DNA of 64,000 nt from Pontiellaceae bacterium B12227 (GCA_029432775.1 JAROAZ010000010.1:1-64000), one strand, 5' to 3'; shown: positions 17,919 through 26,698, numbered from the stretch's first letter. The notes: a model not told the origin generated them from the sequence alone. A program made the numbers and translations.

Positions 17919-18875
17919 TTAATTTCGTGAAACTGAGCAGATGTCATTGCTTCGGCAGATGTAGTACGGATTGTGTCGAATGGCTGGCGTCTCGATCCGG
18001 CCCGTCCGCTGCAGTTTGCCAAGATACTTAGCAACTTCATTCAGATGAAGGCCCAGCGCGTCGGAAATATCCTTTTCCGTGCAGGGGCGTCGCTGGAGCA
18101 TTGCCAGAATCGTTTCCTCATTGGCTTTGCTCGCGGACGTGATGTCGGAACTGAATTCCGCAATGATTTCGGCAGGCGGGTCAAACCCCACCGTCAAGGA
18201 TTGCAATTTTTGCCGCGGCATGGGACGAACAAATCCTTCGGCCGGCGGGCGCACGGCGGTGTTGAGCTGAATACGGTCGGGATGAACCGACCGGGCCCAT
18301 TCGGCAAGCTGCGCAACTTCTTTCTGTGTCGAATTAACGCCCCAGATCATAAAAATTTCCAGCCATAGTCTGCCGTCAAACTCCTGGCGGAAGGTCTGCA
18401 TACCGGCAATCAAACCGGCCAGATTAAGAGCCGGGTGCGGCCGGTTGATGTAATTAAATGAAGCCTCGTCCCCCGCGCTGAGCGAGACCTTGACCACGTC
18501 GGCTTTTGCTGCCGCGGCCCGTACCTCGGGAATTCCCAGTGCAGAGCCATTGGTGAGCAGCACAACCGGAATGGAGGAAGCGGCACGGACGAATTCAATG
18601 ACTTCGCCAAAGCGCGCATGCAACGTCGGCTCTCCGGAACCCGACAGCGTAATATAATCCGCCTCGCCGCCCGAATGAATCCACTCATCAAGTTCTCCGG
18701 TAACCTCCTTGATCGGGACGTAGTCCCGCCGTTCGAGCGTCTTGGTTGTGGTGCGGCCGAGCTGGCAGAAAATGCAATCAAAACTGCACGTTTTATACGG
18801 CGTTAGATCAATGCCTAATGAACGCCCGAACCGGCGCGAAGGCACGGGCCCAAACAGATGTTTATATTTTTTCAT
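17919..18875 (-). CDS. Radical SAM protein
   Basis: 318 residues. CX3CX2C cluster motif (Cys 30, 34, 37; TCSFDCIFCQLG) and the SAM-binding GSGEPTLH segment define the family; the opening YKHLFGPVPSRRFGRSLGID is typical of a conserved family of unannotated radical SAM proteins. The C-terminal third is a winged-helix-like region (TILAMLQRRPCTEKDISDALGLHLNEV). Start chosen at MKKYKH; a 14-codon extension is possible. The reaction is unknown. The 3' end overlaps a different frame carrying the HEIKM remnant. Confidence 0.8.
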   Translation of the reverse strand: MKKYKHLFGPVPSRRFGRSLGIDLTPYKTCSFDCIFCQLGRTTTKTLERRDYVPIKEVTGELDEWIHSGGEADYITLSGSGEPTLHARFGEVIEFVRAASSIPVVLLTNGSALGIPEVRAAAAKADVVKVSLSAGDEASFNYINRPHPALNLAGLIAGMQTFRQEFDGRLWLEIFMIWGVNSTQKEVAQLAEWARSVHPDRIQLNTAVRPPAEGFVRPMPRQKLQSLTVGFDPPAEIIAEFSSDITSASKANEETILAMLQRRPCTEKDISDALGLHLNEVAKYLGKLQRTGRIETPAIRHNPYYICRSNDICSVSRN

Positions 18876-18959
18876 GATTTCATACGTTCCCCGCAGCCAA
18901 CCCCGGTGACCGGTCAAAATCCGCCGATCGAACCTGGAGTTCGACCGGCTTCAATAACA

Positions 18960-19610
18960 CTATTTTTCCAGCGGCTTGTGACAGAACCACCAGTCGAAGC
19001 CTTCATGTTTTTCCAGACGCTGTTCCGCATCCTTCATATTATTGGCCGGCGGAATAATAATCCGGTCGCCGATCAATTCGTTGTCCGGCCATCCGGCGGC
19101 GACAGCACCCTGCACATCGGCAATCTGCAGTGCTTTAACTGCACGAACCACTTCGTCCATGTTGCGGCCGACTTCCTGCGGATAATACATAATCAGGCGC
19201 ACCTTGCTCTCGGGGTCCACAATGAACACGGCGCGGACAGTATTGGTGCCTTTCCCCGGATGGAGCATGCCGAGTTTCAACGCGACCGCATCGTTGGCCG
19301 CCACGATCGGGAACTGAATATCGACCTTCAGTTCATCCTTAATCCACTGCACCCATTTAATGTGGGAGAACACCTGATCAATAGACATGCCGATCAACTT
19401 GCAACCCAGTTTTTCGAACTGTTCGAACCGCTTTTGAAACGCCACGAATTCCGTGGTGCAAACGGGAGTGAAGTCGGCCGGGTGACTGAACAAAACAAAC
19501 CATTGGCCTTTCAGGTCGGCCGGGATGTTCATCGGGCCGTGTGTCGTTTGCACCTGCAACTCGGGGAATTCATCTCCCAACAGCGGCATATTAATTTTTG
19601 CTTCTTCCAT
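18960..19610 (-). CDS. Peroxiredoxin (1-Cys/Prx6-like AhpC-TSA family)
   Basis: 216 residues, normal for archaeal/bacterial Prx6-type enzymes. The peroxidatic Cys 51 sits in [12 protein letters not shown]; a C-terminal Cys 210 in [10 protein letters not shown] could be resolving. It reduces hydrogen peroxide and organic peroxides in the cytoplasm using a thiol donor. Start behind AAGGAGC. Located in a cluster of Fe-S and redox proteins, consistent with oxidative-stress defence of an anaerobe. A broken second copy remains at 17481. Confidence 0.9.
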   Translation of the reverse strand: MEEAKINMPLLGDEFPELQVQTTHGPMNIPADLKGQWFVLFSHPADFTPVCTTEFVAFQKRFEQFEKLGCKLIGMSIDQVFSHIKWVQWIKDELKVDIQFPIVAANDAVALKLGMLHPGKGTNTVRAVFIVDPESKVRLIMYYPQEVGRNMDEVVRAVKALQIADVQGAVAAGWPDNELIGDRIIIPPANNMKDAEQRLEKHEGFDWWFCHKPLEK

Positions 19611-19654
19611 TTTACTGCTCCTTATACTTGTTTCTGTTTCCACTGCACTGACCA

Positions 19655-20527
19655 TCAATTCAACGTACTGATTTGCTGGTTGATTTTAAGCTGCATGCCG
19701 GCATAGCCCTGTTTCACGCAGAAGCCCAGTTCCTGCTGAAGCTCATCCATCACACGGTCTCCTGTGCAATGGCACGGGATGAGATAAGCGGGATCCCATT
19801 GCTTCAGCGCGTTCAACGTGGCCTGTATACGATCGTCCTGCGCATTTTTCAGATGCAGGCCACCGATGATGGCATAGATCGAAGTCTCACCCGTCACGCG
19901 TTTAATTTGTTCAACGGTATTGATCAGTCCGGCATGGCAGCAGCCGGTCAGAATCACGAGTCCGCTTGGGGTTTTGATCCATAGAGCCAGATCATCCTCG
20001 ATGAGATCCGGAACACGCCCTTCGGTATCCATGAAAAACGGCCCTCCGGTATCTTCCAATGGATTCGTGCGGGGAATTGCGCCGGAACTGCCCAGCCAGT
20101 ACCACAGCTGATGCGGCTCTTCTGTTGTTGTTCTCTGGCTGGAGGGATGCGCCAGCAGCGCAGTTCTCGCAGCCAGCGGCATGGAAACATCCTTAACCGC
20201 CTGGCCGGGATGGATGCTGTACCGTTGCTCTATGGCTTTGGGATGCATCAGCACCTGCATATGCGGGTTTTGATGAAGCCTCTGCTCTACCGACCCGGTG
20301 TGGTCATAGTGCCCGTGGCTCAGTACCAGCTGATTGGCCGACTGAAGGTTAATGCCCATGCGTGCGGCATTTTCAGCCAGCGCATCACTGCTGCCGGTAT
20401 CGAAGAGAACCTTTTGTTTGTCTGCTTCAATCCAGACCGCAAAACCGTGTTCAGAACGATAACCGGGCCCGGCCCGGTTATCCATTAGAATGCTGATCTT
20501 TACTTCATGGCTAGTGGTCACAGGCAT
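19655..20527 (-). CDS. Metallo-beta-lactamase-fold hydrolase
   Basis: 290 residues. HGHYDH (His 71, His 73, Asp 75, His 76) supplies the metal site; GCCHAG and PCHCTG supply later ligands. The pattern is like the dihydropterin/RFA-P-synthase-related MBL group often found beside Mrp and NifX genes in anaerobes. Overlaps the upstream NifX-like gene by 17 bases, with GGAG before the start, so it is translated from the same mRNA. Substrate unknown. Confidence 0.8.
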   Translation of the reverse strand: MPVTTSHEVKISILMDNRAGPGYRSEHGFAVWIEADKQKVLFDTGSSDALAENAARMGINLQSANQLVLSHGHYDHTGSVEQRLHQNPHMQVLMHPKAIEQRYSIHPGQAVKDVSMPLAARTALLAHPSSQRTTTEEPHQLWYWLGSSGAIPRTNPLEDTGGPFFMDTEGRVPDLIEDDLALWIKTPSGLVILTGCCHAGLINTVEQIKRVTGETSIYAIIGGLHLKNAQDDRIQATLNALKQWDPAYLIPCHCTGDRVMDELQQELGFCVKQGYAGMQLKINQQISTLN

Positions 20528-20852
20528 TGGCTCCGGTTTGCAGTGTTTTATTGAGGTAGGCCGTCACCACTTCGGTTGGGGTTAATTCTCCGGATGCACC
20601 GGTCAACACCGTGATGTTCTGTGCCTCGAAGAGCATCTGTGCCCGCTGGCCCATGCCGCCGGCAATAATCATGTCCACTCCGCGTTTCGCGAGCCACGGC
20701 GGTAACAGGCCGGGTTCGTGCGGCGGAGCATCAAGCTCGGCCTCGGCAATGATGGAATTTGTGACGGGATCAACCTCCAATACGGTGAACTTTTCGCAGT
20801 GGCCGAAGTGCATGCTCAGTTTTCCATTTGCTGTCGGGATGGCTATCTTCAT
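20511..20852 (-). CDS. NifX/NifB-type (dinitrogenase Fe-Mo cofactor) domain protein
   Basis: 113 residues covering one NifB/NifX-like domain (MKIAIPTANGKLSMHFGHCEKF, then DMIIAGGMGQRAQMLF), the family that in diazotrophs carries FeMo-cofactor precursors. No nitrogenase genes are nearby, so it more likely handles another metal or Fe-S cargo (inference). It was probably transcribed with the CoA-disulfide-reductase gene until the IS4 element separated them. Confidence 0.85.
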   Translation of the reverse strand: MKIAIPTANGKLSMHFGHCEKFTVLEVDPVTNSIIAEAELDAPPHEPGLLPPWLAKRGVDMIIAGGMGQRAQMLFEAQNITVLTGASGELTPTEVVTAYLNKTLQTGANACDH

Positions 20853-20871
20853 TCTTTAGTCCTTGGTTTCG

Positions 20872-20898
20872 TTATTGAACGGTTTTTTCGAAGGGCCA
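20872..20898 (-). pseudogene. Severed 3' end of the CoA-disulfide reductase/rhodanese gene
   Basis: Read across the IS target site, this 27-base piece completes the gene at 22498: it would add WPFEKTVQ and TAA after ...GGILM, the expected rhodanese C-terminus. The IS4 element now lies between. Confidence 0.8.
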
Positions 20899-20907
20899 CA
20901 TCAGGAT

Positions 20908-22500
20908 TGAATGGCACTAAGTTAAGGCATCTTTAGCGTGTGTTTGTTGCGTAACCGATGCTCTATCATTTTATCCCTTACGGTCGTTAAAAGCTGATAC
21001 GGTTTGGGTCTGCGCTTAACGCATCGTGGTTCGCTTCGCCCCGGACGGAGTGGGACCCTGTTGTCTGAGATAACATTGTAAAGATCGGTTTGAATCCGAC
21101 GCCGTTCACGCTTGTTCAATTTGGCATGATTGAGTCCGGGTTCCCATTGGCGAAGAGCCTGCACTGCTCCTTTGAAGCTGAGCCGGTTGACATTGACACC
21201 TCTTTCTTCTGCAGCTTCGTACATCAGCATTCGTATACTGTTGTAGACGATGAAGTGCATAATAATTTCATTGAACACTGCATCAGGATTTTTACAGCGC
21301 AAAATGTCCATGCCCATGGTGGTTTTGATGTGGCGAAAGAAGAGTTCGACATTCCATCGCTGAAGATAAAGGTTGGCAAGATCGGCAGCAGGATACTGAT
21401 CAGCATCAGTGAGAGTGGTGATTACATGGAAGGATTCAGTGCGGTATCCGGGAACGTTGACGGTGACATGGATTTGACGGAGTTGAATGAACGCAGGAAG
21501 GGCTTCCCATTGTGAATGGGTATAGGCGCTATCAGATCTCCATCGGGGTTTCTTCCATGAGATCAGAAGGTCATTGGCCCCGAATACCTCTAGTGCTTCG
21601 GAGGCCTTGACCGCCTTGCGACAGGCCAGTGTAACCACGGAGTCAACTCCAATACCCTTCAGGCATGCGAGGTCGTAATAACTGCAAAACCCCTTATCGC
21701 CCAAGAAAATATCACCCGTTTCAAACGTATCCCACTGCTTGCGAAAGAGCGGAAGCTCTGCGCTTTTCTTGTTTCCGACTTCAAAGCTGAGCAGACCGCC
21801 GGTCGCAAGCGAAAAGAACGCACAGATGCGGGCCGTCGGGAACCCGCATCCTTGCTTCTGGTGACGCAACTGGGGCCACGCAGCCTGACTCTCGGGCGTA
21901 TCGGGCATACTGACCCCGGTGCCATCGACGACGACAACCCTTCTTTCATTAAGATAGCCTCGCTCCGGCATGTAATTCAACCGCTTGGCCGTGTGTTTCA
22001 AAATCTTCATCAGTTCCGATCGTTGAAGCTTCTTGCGGGCCTGGCAATAAGCAGAGGTGGATGAGGATGGCAGCTTAAGCCCGTTCATTGAAGCATAGGA
22101 CTGCATCTTCAGTACGACCTCCTTGCATCCACCATCAGCACTGAGCACCTGCGAAAAGAAGCCCCAGAAGGTATTGGATTTAGAAAAAACCCTACGTCTT
22201 GAGTGCGCCCGATTGTCCGATGGTTGCAAGAACGTCGACGGAATGAAGCGGCCAAAATATTCTGATAACTGCGATAGACTCTTCTGCCGAAGCATAACGA
22301 GCTGATCCTCCATTTGCTTCTCAATGGAGCGTCTTTTGCGATTCAATGTCTGGATGTGGAATCCATCGAAATAAGGAGTAGTAGTTTTCATGCATAACAC
22401 TATCATTTAAAGACAGAATTATACAGTCTTTGCTGTGAAAAGTAGGGGGATTTGTCGTGCTCAAATCTCTTCTAAAAGAAGCTTAACTTAGTGCCATTCA
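20908..22500. mobile_element. Complete IS4-family insertion sequence, 1593 bp
   Basis: Perfect 19-bp terminal inverted repeats TGAATGGCACTAAGTTAAG (20908-20926 and 22482-22500). They are flanked by identical 9-bp target duplications CATCAGGAT (20899-20907 and 22501-22509). One transposase gene on the minus strand fills the element. Intact ends, intact target duplications and an uninterrupted transposase point to recent insertion. Confidence 0.95.
20922..22406 (-). CDS. IS4-family transposase
   Basis: 494 residues. DDE catalytic features: VVVDGTGVSM (first Asp), DIFLGDKGF (second Asp), and the IS4 signature Y-x2-R-x3-E-x6-K near residue 347 (YLQRWNVELFFRHIK). Cuts and pastes the element via its inverted repeats. 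The stop codon lies inside the left inverted repeat. No frameshift is seen, so it is probably active. Confidence 0.95.
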   Translation of the reverse strand: MIVLCMKTTTPYFDGFHIQTLNRKRRSIEKQMEDQLVMLRQKSLSQLSEYFGRFIPSTFLQPSDNRAHSRRRVFSKSNTFWGFFSQVLSADGGCKEVVLKMQSYASMNGLKLPSSSTSAYCQARKKLQRSELMKILKHTAKRLNYMPERGYLNERRVVVVDGTGVSMPDTPESQAAWPQLRHQKQGCGFPTARICAFFSLATGGLLSFEVGNKKSAELPLFRKQWDTFETGDIFLGDKGFCSYYDLACLKGIGVDSVVTLACRKAVKASEALEVFGANDLLISWKKPRWRSDSAYTHSQWEALPAFIQLRQIHVTVNVPGYRTESFHVITTLTDADQYPAADLANLYLQRWNVELFFRHIKTTMGMDILRCKNPDAVFNEIIMHFIVYNSIRMLMYEAAEERGVNVNRLSFKGAVQALRQWEPGLNHAKLNKRERRRIQTDLYNVISDNRVPLRPGRSEPRCVKRRPKPYQLLTTVRDKMIEHRLRNKHTLKMP

Positions 22501-24144
22501 CATCAGGATTCCTCCGTCCATTACTTTGACATTGGAAAATCCGGCCTGCTTCAGAATCAACGCTGCTTCATAGCCGCGCAGGGAAATCTTGCAGAATGCA
22601 ACGACCGGTTTGTTTTTATCGAGCTCTTCCATGCGGCGCCGAATGGCACCTAACGGGATATTCACCGTGCCTTCGATCCGCATCTGCTCGACCTCTTCTG
22701 GCGAGCGCACATCCAGCAGGGTGATTGCAGATCCATTTTCACGCATGGCATGAACATCTGCGGGACTGATGCCTTCCATAAAGCCGTCCACTTTGTTTCG
22801 CAGAATGTTGGCGGCAGCCAAAATATTATCCATGGCCGGTGAGAACGGAGGCGCATATGCAAGATCGAGCTGTGCCAGTTGGTCAATGGTCATTCCCGCC
22901 GTCAGCGCGGTGGCGGCAATATCGATCCGCCGGCCGGCATCCCCCGGTCCAGTGGCCTGGGCCCCCAGCAGTTTTCCGGTTTTACGATCCGCAACCAGCT
23001 TTAGGAAAAGCAGTTTAGCGGTCGGGATAAAGTGTGGTTTATCCGGTGCAGGCGCATGGCAGGTGACAACATCATACCCGGCATCGCGTGCCTCCTGCTC
23101 GCCGAGCCCGGTACGGGCCACACTGAAGTCGAAAATTTTGCAGATGGCACTGCCGAGAACACCGGGAAACTCGTCTCCCACTCCGCAGATGGCATTGGCG
23201 GCGACCCGCCCTTCTTTGTTCGCGGTCGATCCGAGCGGAACATAACATGCTTTTCCGGTGATGATATTCATTTTCTCGGCGCAGTCGCCGACGGCAAAGA
23301 TGGCCGGATCGAACGTCTGCATCTGGCTGTTCACCGCAATCGCGCCGGAGGGCCCGACCTTCAATCCGGCATCCACCGCCAGTTGAGCGGCCGGCCGCAC
23401 GCCCACCGCCACGATTACGATATCGGCCGGGAATTCACCATGATCGGTAACGACTTTTTCAACCTTTCCCTCGCCCACCATTCCGGTGACCCTGGTGCCG
23501 GTTCTGATGCGTACCCCCCGGGCTTCAAAATGCCGCTCGACCAAGGCGGCCATTTCCGGATCCATCATCGGCAGGATGTGGGGGAGAAATTCGACAACGG
23601 TGATGCGACAGCCCATTTCCTGAAAGGCTTCGGCCACTTCCACTCCGATCAGTCCACCGCCAACAATCACGGCATTGAGTGCTTTATGCTGAGCCAGCGT
23701 TTCCTTGATCCGGTCGGCATCGTGAATATCTTTCAAGTTGAAAACGTTCTGCAGGTCGATGCCGGGAATGGGCGGAATGGACGACTCAGCACCGGTGGCC
23801 AGCACCAGTTTGTCGTATTCCAGTTCCTGCGTCTTGCCGTCCATTTTCCTGACGGCGACGGTTTTGTTTTCGCGATCGATCGCGGTGGCTTCGGTCTGGT
23901 TAAGCACCGTTACATCCTTGACGTTCCGGAAAAACACGCTGTCGCGCACCGTGCCCACCGGAGTGGCCATGAGTTCTTTCTGCTCCTTCACCACGCCTGA
24001 AATATAGTAAGGAAGGCCACAGCCGGCATAGGACAGGAACTCGCCCTTTTCGACAATGGTCACTTCAGCAGTATCGCACAAGCGGCGGATGCGCGATGCG
24101 GCTTTCGGCCCGGCGGCCACACCGCCAATCACAACTACTTTCAT
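22498..24144 (-). CDS. CoA-disulfide reductase-like FAD enzyme fused to rhodanese, C-terminally clipped by the IS
   Basis: 548 residues. FAD-binding VIGGVAAGPKAA at the start, redox Cys 42 in AGCGLPYY, a second nucleotide-binding GGGLIGVE, then a rhodanese domain (about 455-548) with Cys 518 in the CKISLR loop. The family reduces CoA disulfides, persulfides or polysulfide with NAD(P)H. Start at the ATG after AGGAG; upstream codons of the longer frame are not protein-like. The TGA stop is supplied by the IS end; the uninterrupted gene would end with eight more residues. Sulfur metabolism role inferred. Confidence 0.88.
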   Translation of the reverse strand: MKVVVIGGVAAGPKAASRIRRLCDTAEVTIVEKGEFLSYAGCGLPYYISGVVKEQKELMATPVGTVRDSVFFRNVKDVTVLNQTEATAIDRENKTVAVRKMDGKTQELEYDKLVLATGAESSIPPIPGIDLQNVFNLKDIHDADRIKETLAQHKALNAVIVGGGLIGVEVAEAFQEMGCRITVVEFLPHILPMMDPEMAALVERHFEARGVRIRTGTRVTGMVGEGKVEKVVTDHGEFPADIVIVAVGVRPAAQLAVDAGLKVGPSGAIAVNSQMQTFDPAIFAVGDCAEKMNIITGKACYVPLGSTANKEGRVAANAICGVGDEFPGVLGSAICKIFDFSVARTGLGEQEARDAGYDVVTCHAPAPDKPHFIPTAKLLFLKLVADRKTGKLLGAQATGPGDAGRRIDIAATALTAGMTIDQLAQLDLAYAPPFSPAMDNILAAANILRNKVDGFMEGISPADVHAMRENGSAITLLDVRSPEEVEQMRIEGTVNIPLGAIRRRMEELDKNKPVVAFCKISLRGYEAALILKQAGFSNVKVMDGGILM

Positions 24145-24163
24145 GGGTTTGTCTCCTGGTTGT

Positions 24164-25021
24164 TCAAGTTGTTTCGTTCTTTGCCTCTTCCGCCGAGAGG
24201 GCAAGAATAGGGGCGATGATGTTCCGCAGTTTTGCGGCAGTTTCTGTTTGTGCATAGCGCTGCATAAATGGGGTTCCCGAATCGCAAGCCTTGCTGATTG
24301 CGGGATCGATTGGCAGTTTCCCCAGGAATGGAACCCCGAAGTCGTTCGCCATTTCTTCGCCTCCGCCGGACGGAAAGATATCAACCACCTCTCCGCACCT
24401 AGGGCAGGAGAAGCCGCTCATGTTTTCCACAATACCGAGAACGGGGAGCTTCAGCTTCCGGCAGAAAGTCAGCGACTTCCGGACATCGATTGCGGCCACC
24501 TGCTGCGGTGTTGTGACAATGATGGCTCCATCCGGGTGCTCTATGAGCTGGCAGATCGACAGCGGCTCATCGCCGGTTCCCGGCGGGCTGTCGATGATCA
24601 GATAATCCAGATCCCCCCATGCAACGTCGCCGAGGAGCTGCTTGATGGCTTTAATTTTCATGGGGCCGCGCCAGATGACGGCGTCGTTCCCGCTCTTAAT
24701 CAGGAAACCGATCGACATGACCTTCAGAGTATCGAGGTATACGGGATCCAGCACAGACCCGGAGGACGTCGGCGAAACACCGGCAAGCCCCAGCATCATC
24801 GGAATGCTCGGGCCGTGAATATCAATATCCAATAAACCAACACTCCGGCCCGACTGCGAAAGCGATACGGCAAGATTTGTTGCGACGGTACTTTTCCCGA
24901 CGCCCCCTTTGCCGGACAGCACCATGATCTTGTGCCGGATCCGGTTCATCCGGCGGTTGATTTTCTCCCGCTCCTCCTGTGCTGTTGCTGAAGCAGGTTT
25001 GGTGGCCATTTTTTCAGACAT
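24164..25021 (-). CDS. Mrp/NBP35-type Fe-S cluster carrier ATPase
   Basis: 285 residues. Deviant Walker A KGGVGKST (about 38-45), the DIDIHGPSIP motif, and the CPRCG CxxC near residue 220, which in Mrp/ApbC proteins holds a bridging [4Fe-4S] cluster between two subunits. It delivers Fe-S clusters to apoproteins in the cytoplasm. Start behind GGGGAGG. Overlaps the NifU-like gene by 8 bases, fitting a scaffold-to-carrier pair. Confidence 0.9.
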   Translation of the reverse strand: MSEKMATKPASATAQEEREKINRRMNRIRHKIMVLSGKGGVGKSTVATNLAVSLSQSGRSVGLLDIDIHGPSIPMMLGLAGVSPTSSGSVLDPVYLDTLKVMSIGFLIKSGNDAVIWRGPMKIKAIKQLLGDVAWGDLDYLIIDSPPGTGDEPLSICQLIEHPDGAIIVTTPQQVAAIDVRKSLTFCRKLKLPVLGIVENMSGFSCPRCGEVVDIFPSGGGEEMANDFGVPFLGKLPIDPAISKACDSGTPFMQRYAQTETAAKLRNIIAPILALSAEEAKNETT

Positions 25022-25481
25022 GACGACCTCCCCGGGCTGGCGGCGTGTGCCCCGACTTCCCATGAAAGCGTTTTTCATGATGTATGAACTGTTTGAGCTT
25101 TTGTTTCAGCGGAACTTTCGGTGGTTGCTCCGCGTAGGCCGTAAGCGCTTTATGGAGCGTGTCGACCGCCAGCTTTGCGCAGTGCTCGTGATCCTCCCGG
25201 ATCTGCGGTGCGGCGGCAAGAATATCGTCCGGCAGCAGCGCAGAAGCCTCCTTCAGGTACAGGCCCTCAATCATGTGGGCGGCAATGCTGCAGCAGATCA
25301 CCGAGTCCTCGCACCCGTCGGATTCAAAGCTGACTTTGCGGATTATGCCCCCCTCTATTTTCAGCCAGAATTGCAGGGTGTCGCCGCAGGGACCCGTGAT
25401 TCGGGCATGGGCCGACGCATGCAGCATTGAACCGAAGTTGAGGGGCCGCCCTTCGGCGGCAGCTAACAAATCGTAGTTCAT
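25014..25481 (-). CDS. NifU/IscU-like Fe-S scaffold protein
   Basis: 155 residues. The cysteines line up with the IscU/NifU N-terminal scaffold: GPCGD (Cys 32), DGCEDSVICCS (Cys 57, 63, 64) and HCAKLA (Cys 101). The C-terminal 45 residues are basic and not part of the core. It likely assembles a transient cluster for the Mrp protein encoded next. Both ends overlap neighbours, so it is translationally coupled. Confidence 0.8.
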   Translation of the reverse strand: MNYDLLAAAEGRPLNFGSMLHASAHARITGPCGDTLQFWLKIEGGIIRKVSFESDGCEDSVICCSIAAHMIEGLYLKEASALLPDDILAAAPQIREDHEHCAKLAVDTLHKALTAYAEQPPKVPLKQKLKQFIHHEKRFHGKSGHTPPARGGRHV

Positions 25482-25609
25482 AGCTTCTCCTGGATTCGTT
25501 TGATGGCCTGAGGTACAGGTACACCGGACCCTACGTCATGCCCCACTGGTTCCAACGCGTCGTGGGGCGGGTTGGCAAAACAGGAAATGCACTCGGCGTA
25601 TGTTTTCAT
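25478..25609 (-). CDS. Small CxxC protein, 43 residues
   Basis: A complete frame of 43 codons whose ATG overlaps the stop of the NifX-like gene (25606-25609, ATGA) and whose TGA overlaps the ATG of the NifU-like gene (25478-25481, ATGA). It begins MKTYAECISCFANPP, with a CxxC at residues 7-10, and ends in a basic helix-like tail. Coupling on both sides is strong evidence that it is real. No family is recognised; a metal- or thiol-binding helper of the scaffold is the simplest guess. Confidence 0.7.
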   Translation of the reverse strand: MKTYAECISCFANPPHDALEPVGHDVGSGVPVPQAIKRIQEKL

Positions 25610-25974
25610 GGCGCAACCCTATGTGCTTCCACGTTGGCCCCAGTTGCCGCCATCAATTTGCCGTAGATGAGCTGGTGGATGGCCTCCCGAACGGTCGCAC
25701 CGTTACATTCGTAGACCGCAATGTTTGCTGCATCCAGGGTCTCATATGCGATCGAACCGATATGGCTGCAGATGACCATATCGACGTTTTCCGCCAACAG
25801 TTTCAAGGCGACCTGAATGCCCGCACCTTTTGATGTGTGCGGGTTCCGGTCGTTACCCTTCACAACAAACGTGCCGACATCGGTGTCGTAGACCAGAAAT
25901 CCGGACGCACGGCCGAAACGATCGGCGAGCGGTGCGTCCAAATCGTTTCCGGTTGTTGTAAGCGCAATTCTCAT
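25606..25974 (-). CDS. NifX/NifB-type domain protein
   Basis: 122 residues, single domain: IALTTTGNDLDAPLADRFGRA at the start, KGAGIQVALKLLAENVDMVIC in the middle. Related to the neighbouring protein at 25984 (shared DLDAP/NLDAP and FGRA motifs), so the pair arose by duplication. Presumed carrier of a metal or Fe-S moiety; no nitrogenase context. Confidence 0.82.
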   Translation of the reverse strand: MRIALTTTGNDLDAPLADRFGRASGFLVYDTDVGTFVVKGNDRNPHTSKGAGIQVALKLLAENVDMVICSHIGSIAYETLDAANIAVYECNGATVREAIHQLIYGKLMAATGANVEAHRVAP

Positions 25975-25983
25975 GATGTTTTT

Positions 25984-26349
25984 TTACCACACCCAATGTC
26001 CAGCTGCGTTGGCTTCATCAATAGAGACCAGCTCACCGTGTTTGAATTTTTCTATGGCGTCATTCACCGTGCAGGCTGTGCAGGTGCAAACGGCAATATG
26101 GGCCGCCTTCAGTGTTTCAAAGGCCTTGGGGCCGCAGTTTCCTGTGATTACACATCCGACTTTTTCATCACACAAATGCAAGGCCGTCTGAATCCCTGCG
26201 CCTTGAGCCGTTTTCATATTTTGCTCGTTGCTCTGCACATGGTAGGTGCCCAGATCCGAATCGTAGATCAACATCTTCGGGGCACGCCCAAAGCGGCTGT
26301 CGATTGGTGCATCCAGATTGATCCCGGATGTTGTAATTGCAATTTTCAT
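25984..26349 (-). CDS. NifX/NifB-type domain protein
   Basis: 121 residues; start behind AGGAG, with the longer upstream frame dismissed because it runs into the DUF5320 gene. IAITTSGINLDAPIDSRFGRA and GAGIQTALHLCDEKVGCVITG mark the family. Extra cysteines (CTCTAC near the C-terminus, CGP mid-protein) could bind metal. First of two tandem paralogues behind the DUF5320 gene. Confidence 0.82.
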   Translation of the reverse strand: MKIAITTSGINLDAPIDSRFGRAPKMLIYDSDLGTYHVQSNEQNMKTAQGAGIQTALHLCDEKVGCVITGNCGPKAFETLKAAHIAVCTCTACTVNDAIEKFKHGELVSIDEANAAGHWVW

Positions 26350-26401
26350 GGTGATCTCCTGTTGGTTGGCGAGGGCATCTGAAACAGGATGCCCGCCGTT
26401 T

Positions 26402-26698
26402 CTATTGCTTCTCCTTCGCATTAAGTGCAGACAGCTCCTGCTCAATCGCCTCGAGCTGCCCGCGCAACACTTCGCGTTCCGACTGCAACGCGGTGCGGCT
26501 GATATCCGTTTTGGGGCGTTTAAACGAGCGGTAGTCGCGAGGAAAACCATGGAATCCCCAGCCTTTACCGCGAGTCCTGCCCGCCCGGCCCCGACTGGAA
26601 ACCTGCCTTCCCGCCCTGACGTTGCCTGTGCAATAGCCGGCTTTTCTACCTGTCATAGGCCCAGTTCCTACGGGCCCGGTTCCATCTCCGCTTGGCAT
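26402..26698 (-). CDS. DUF5320 protein
   Basis: 98 residues. Starts with the family signature GDGTGPVGTGPMTGRKAGYC and ends in a coiled-coil-like helix (ALQSEREVLRGQLEAIEQELSAL). Start at the ATG after GGAGG. DUF5320 proteins are habitually encoded beside NifX and Mrp genes in anaerobes, as here; biochemical role unknown. First gene of the minus-strand cluster. Confidence 0.85.
   Translation of the reverse strand: MPSGDGTGPVGTGPMTGRKAGYCTGNVRAGRQVSSRGRAGRTRGKGWGFHGFPRDYRSFKRPKTDISRTALQSEREVLRGQLEAIEQELSALNAKEKQ

Noticed and set aside
23032-24000. 322-codon plus-strand frame
   Set aside because: Antisense to the CoA-disulfide reductase gene, whose FAD and rhodanese motifs are clear.
24145-24384. 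80-residue N-terminal extension of the CoA-disulfide reductase
   Set aside because: The extension overlaps the Mrp gene and lacks protein character; the ATG at 24144 follows a good ribosome-binding site and starts the FAD motif.
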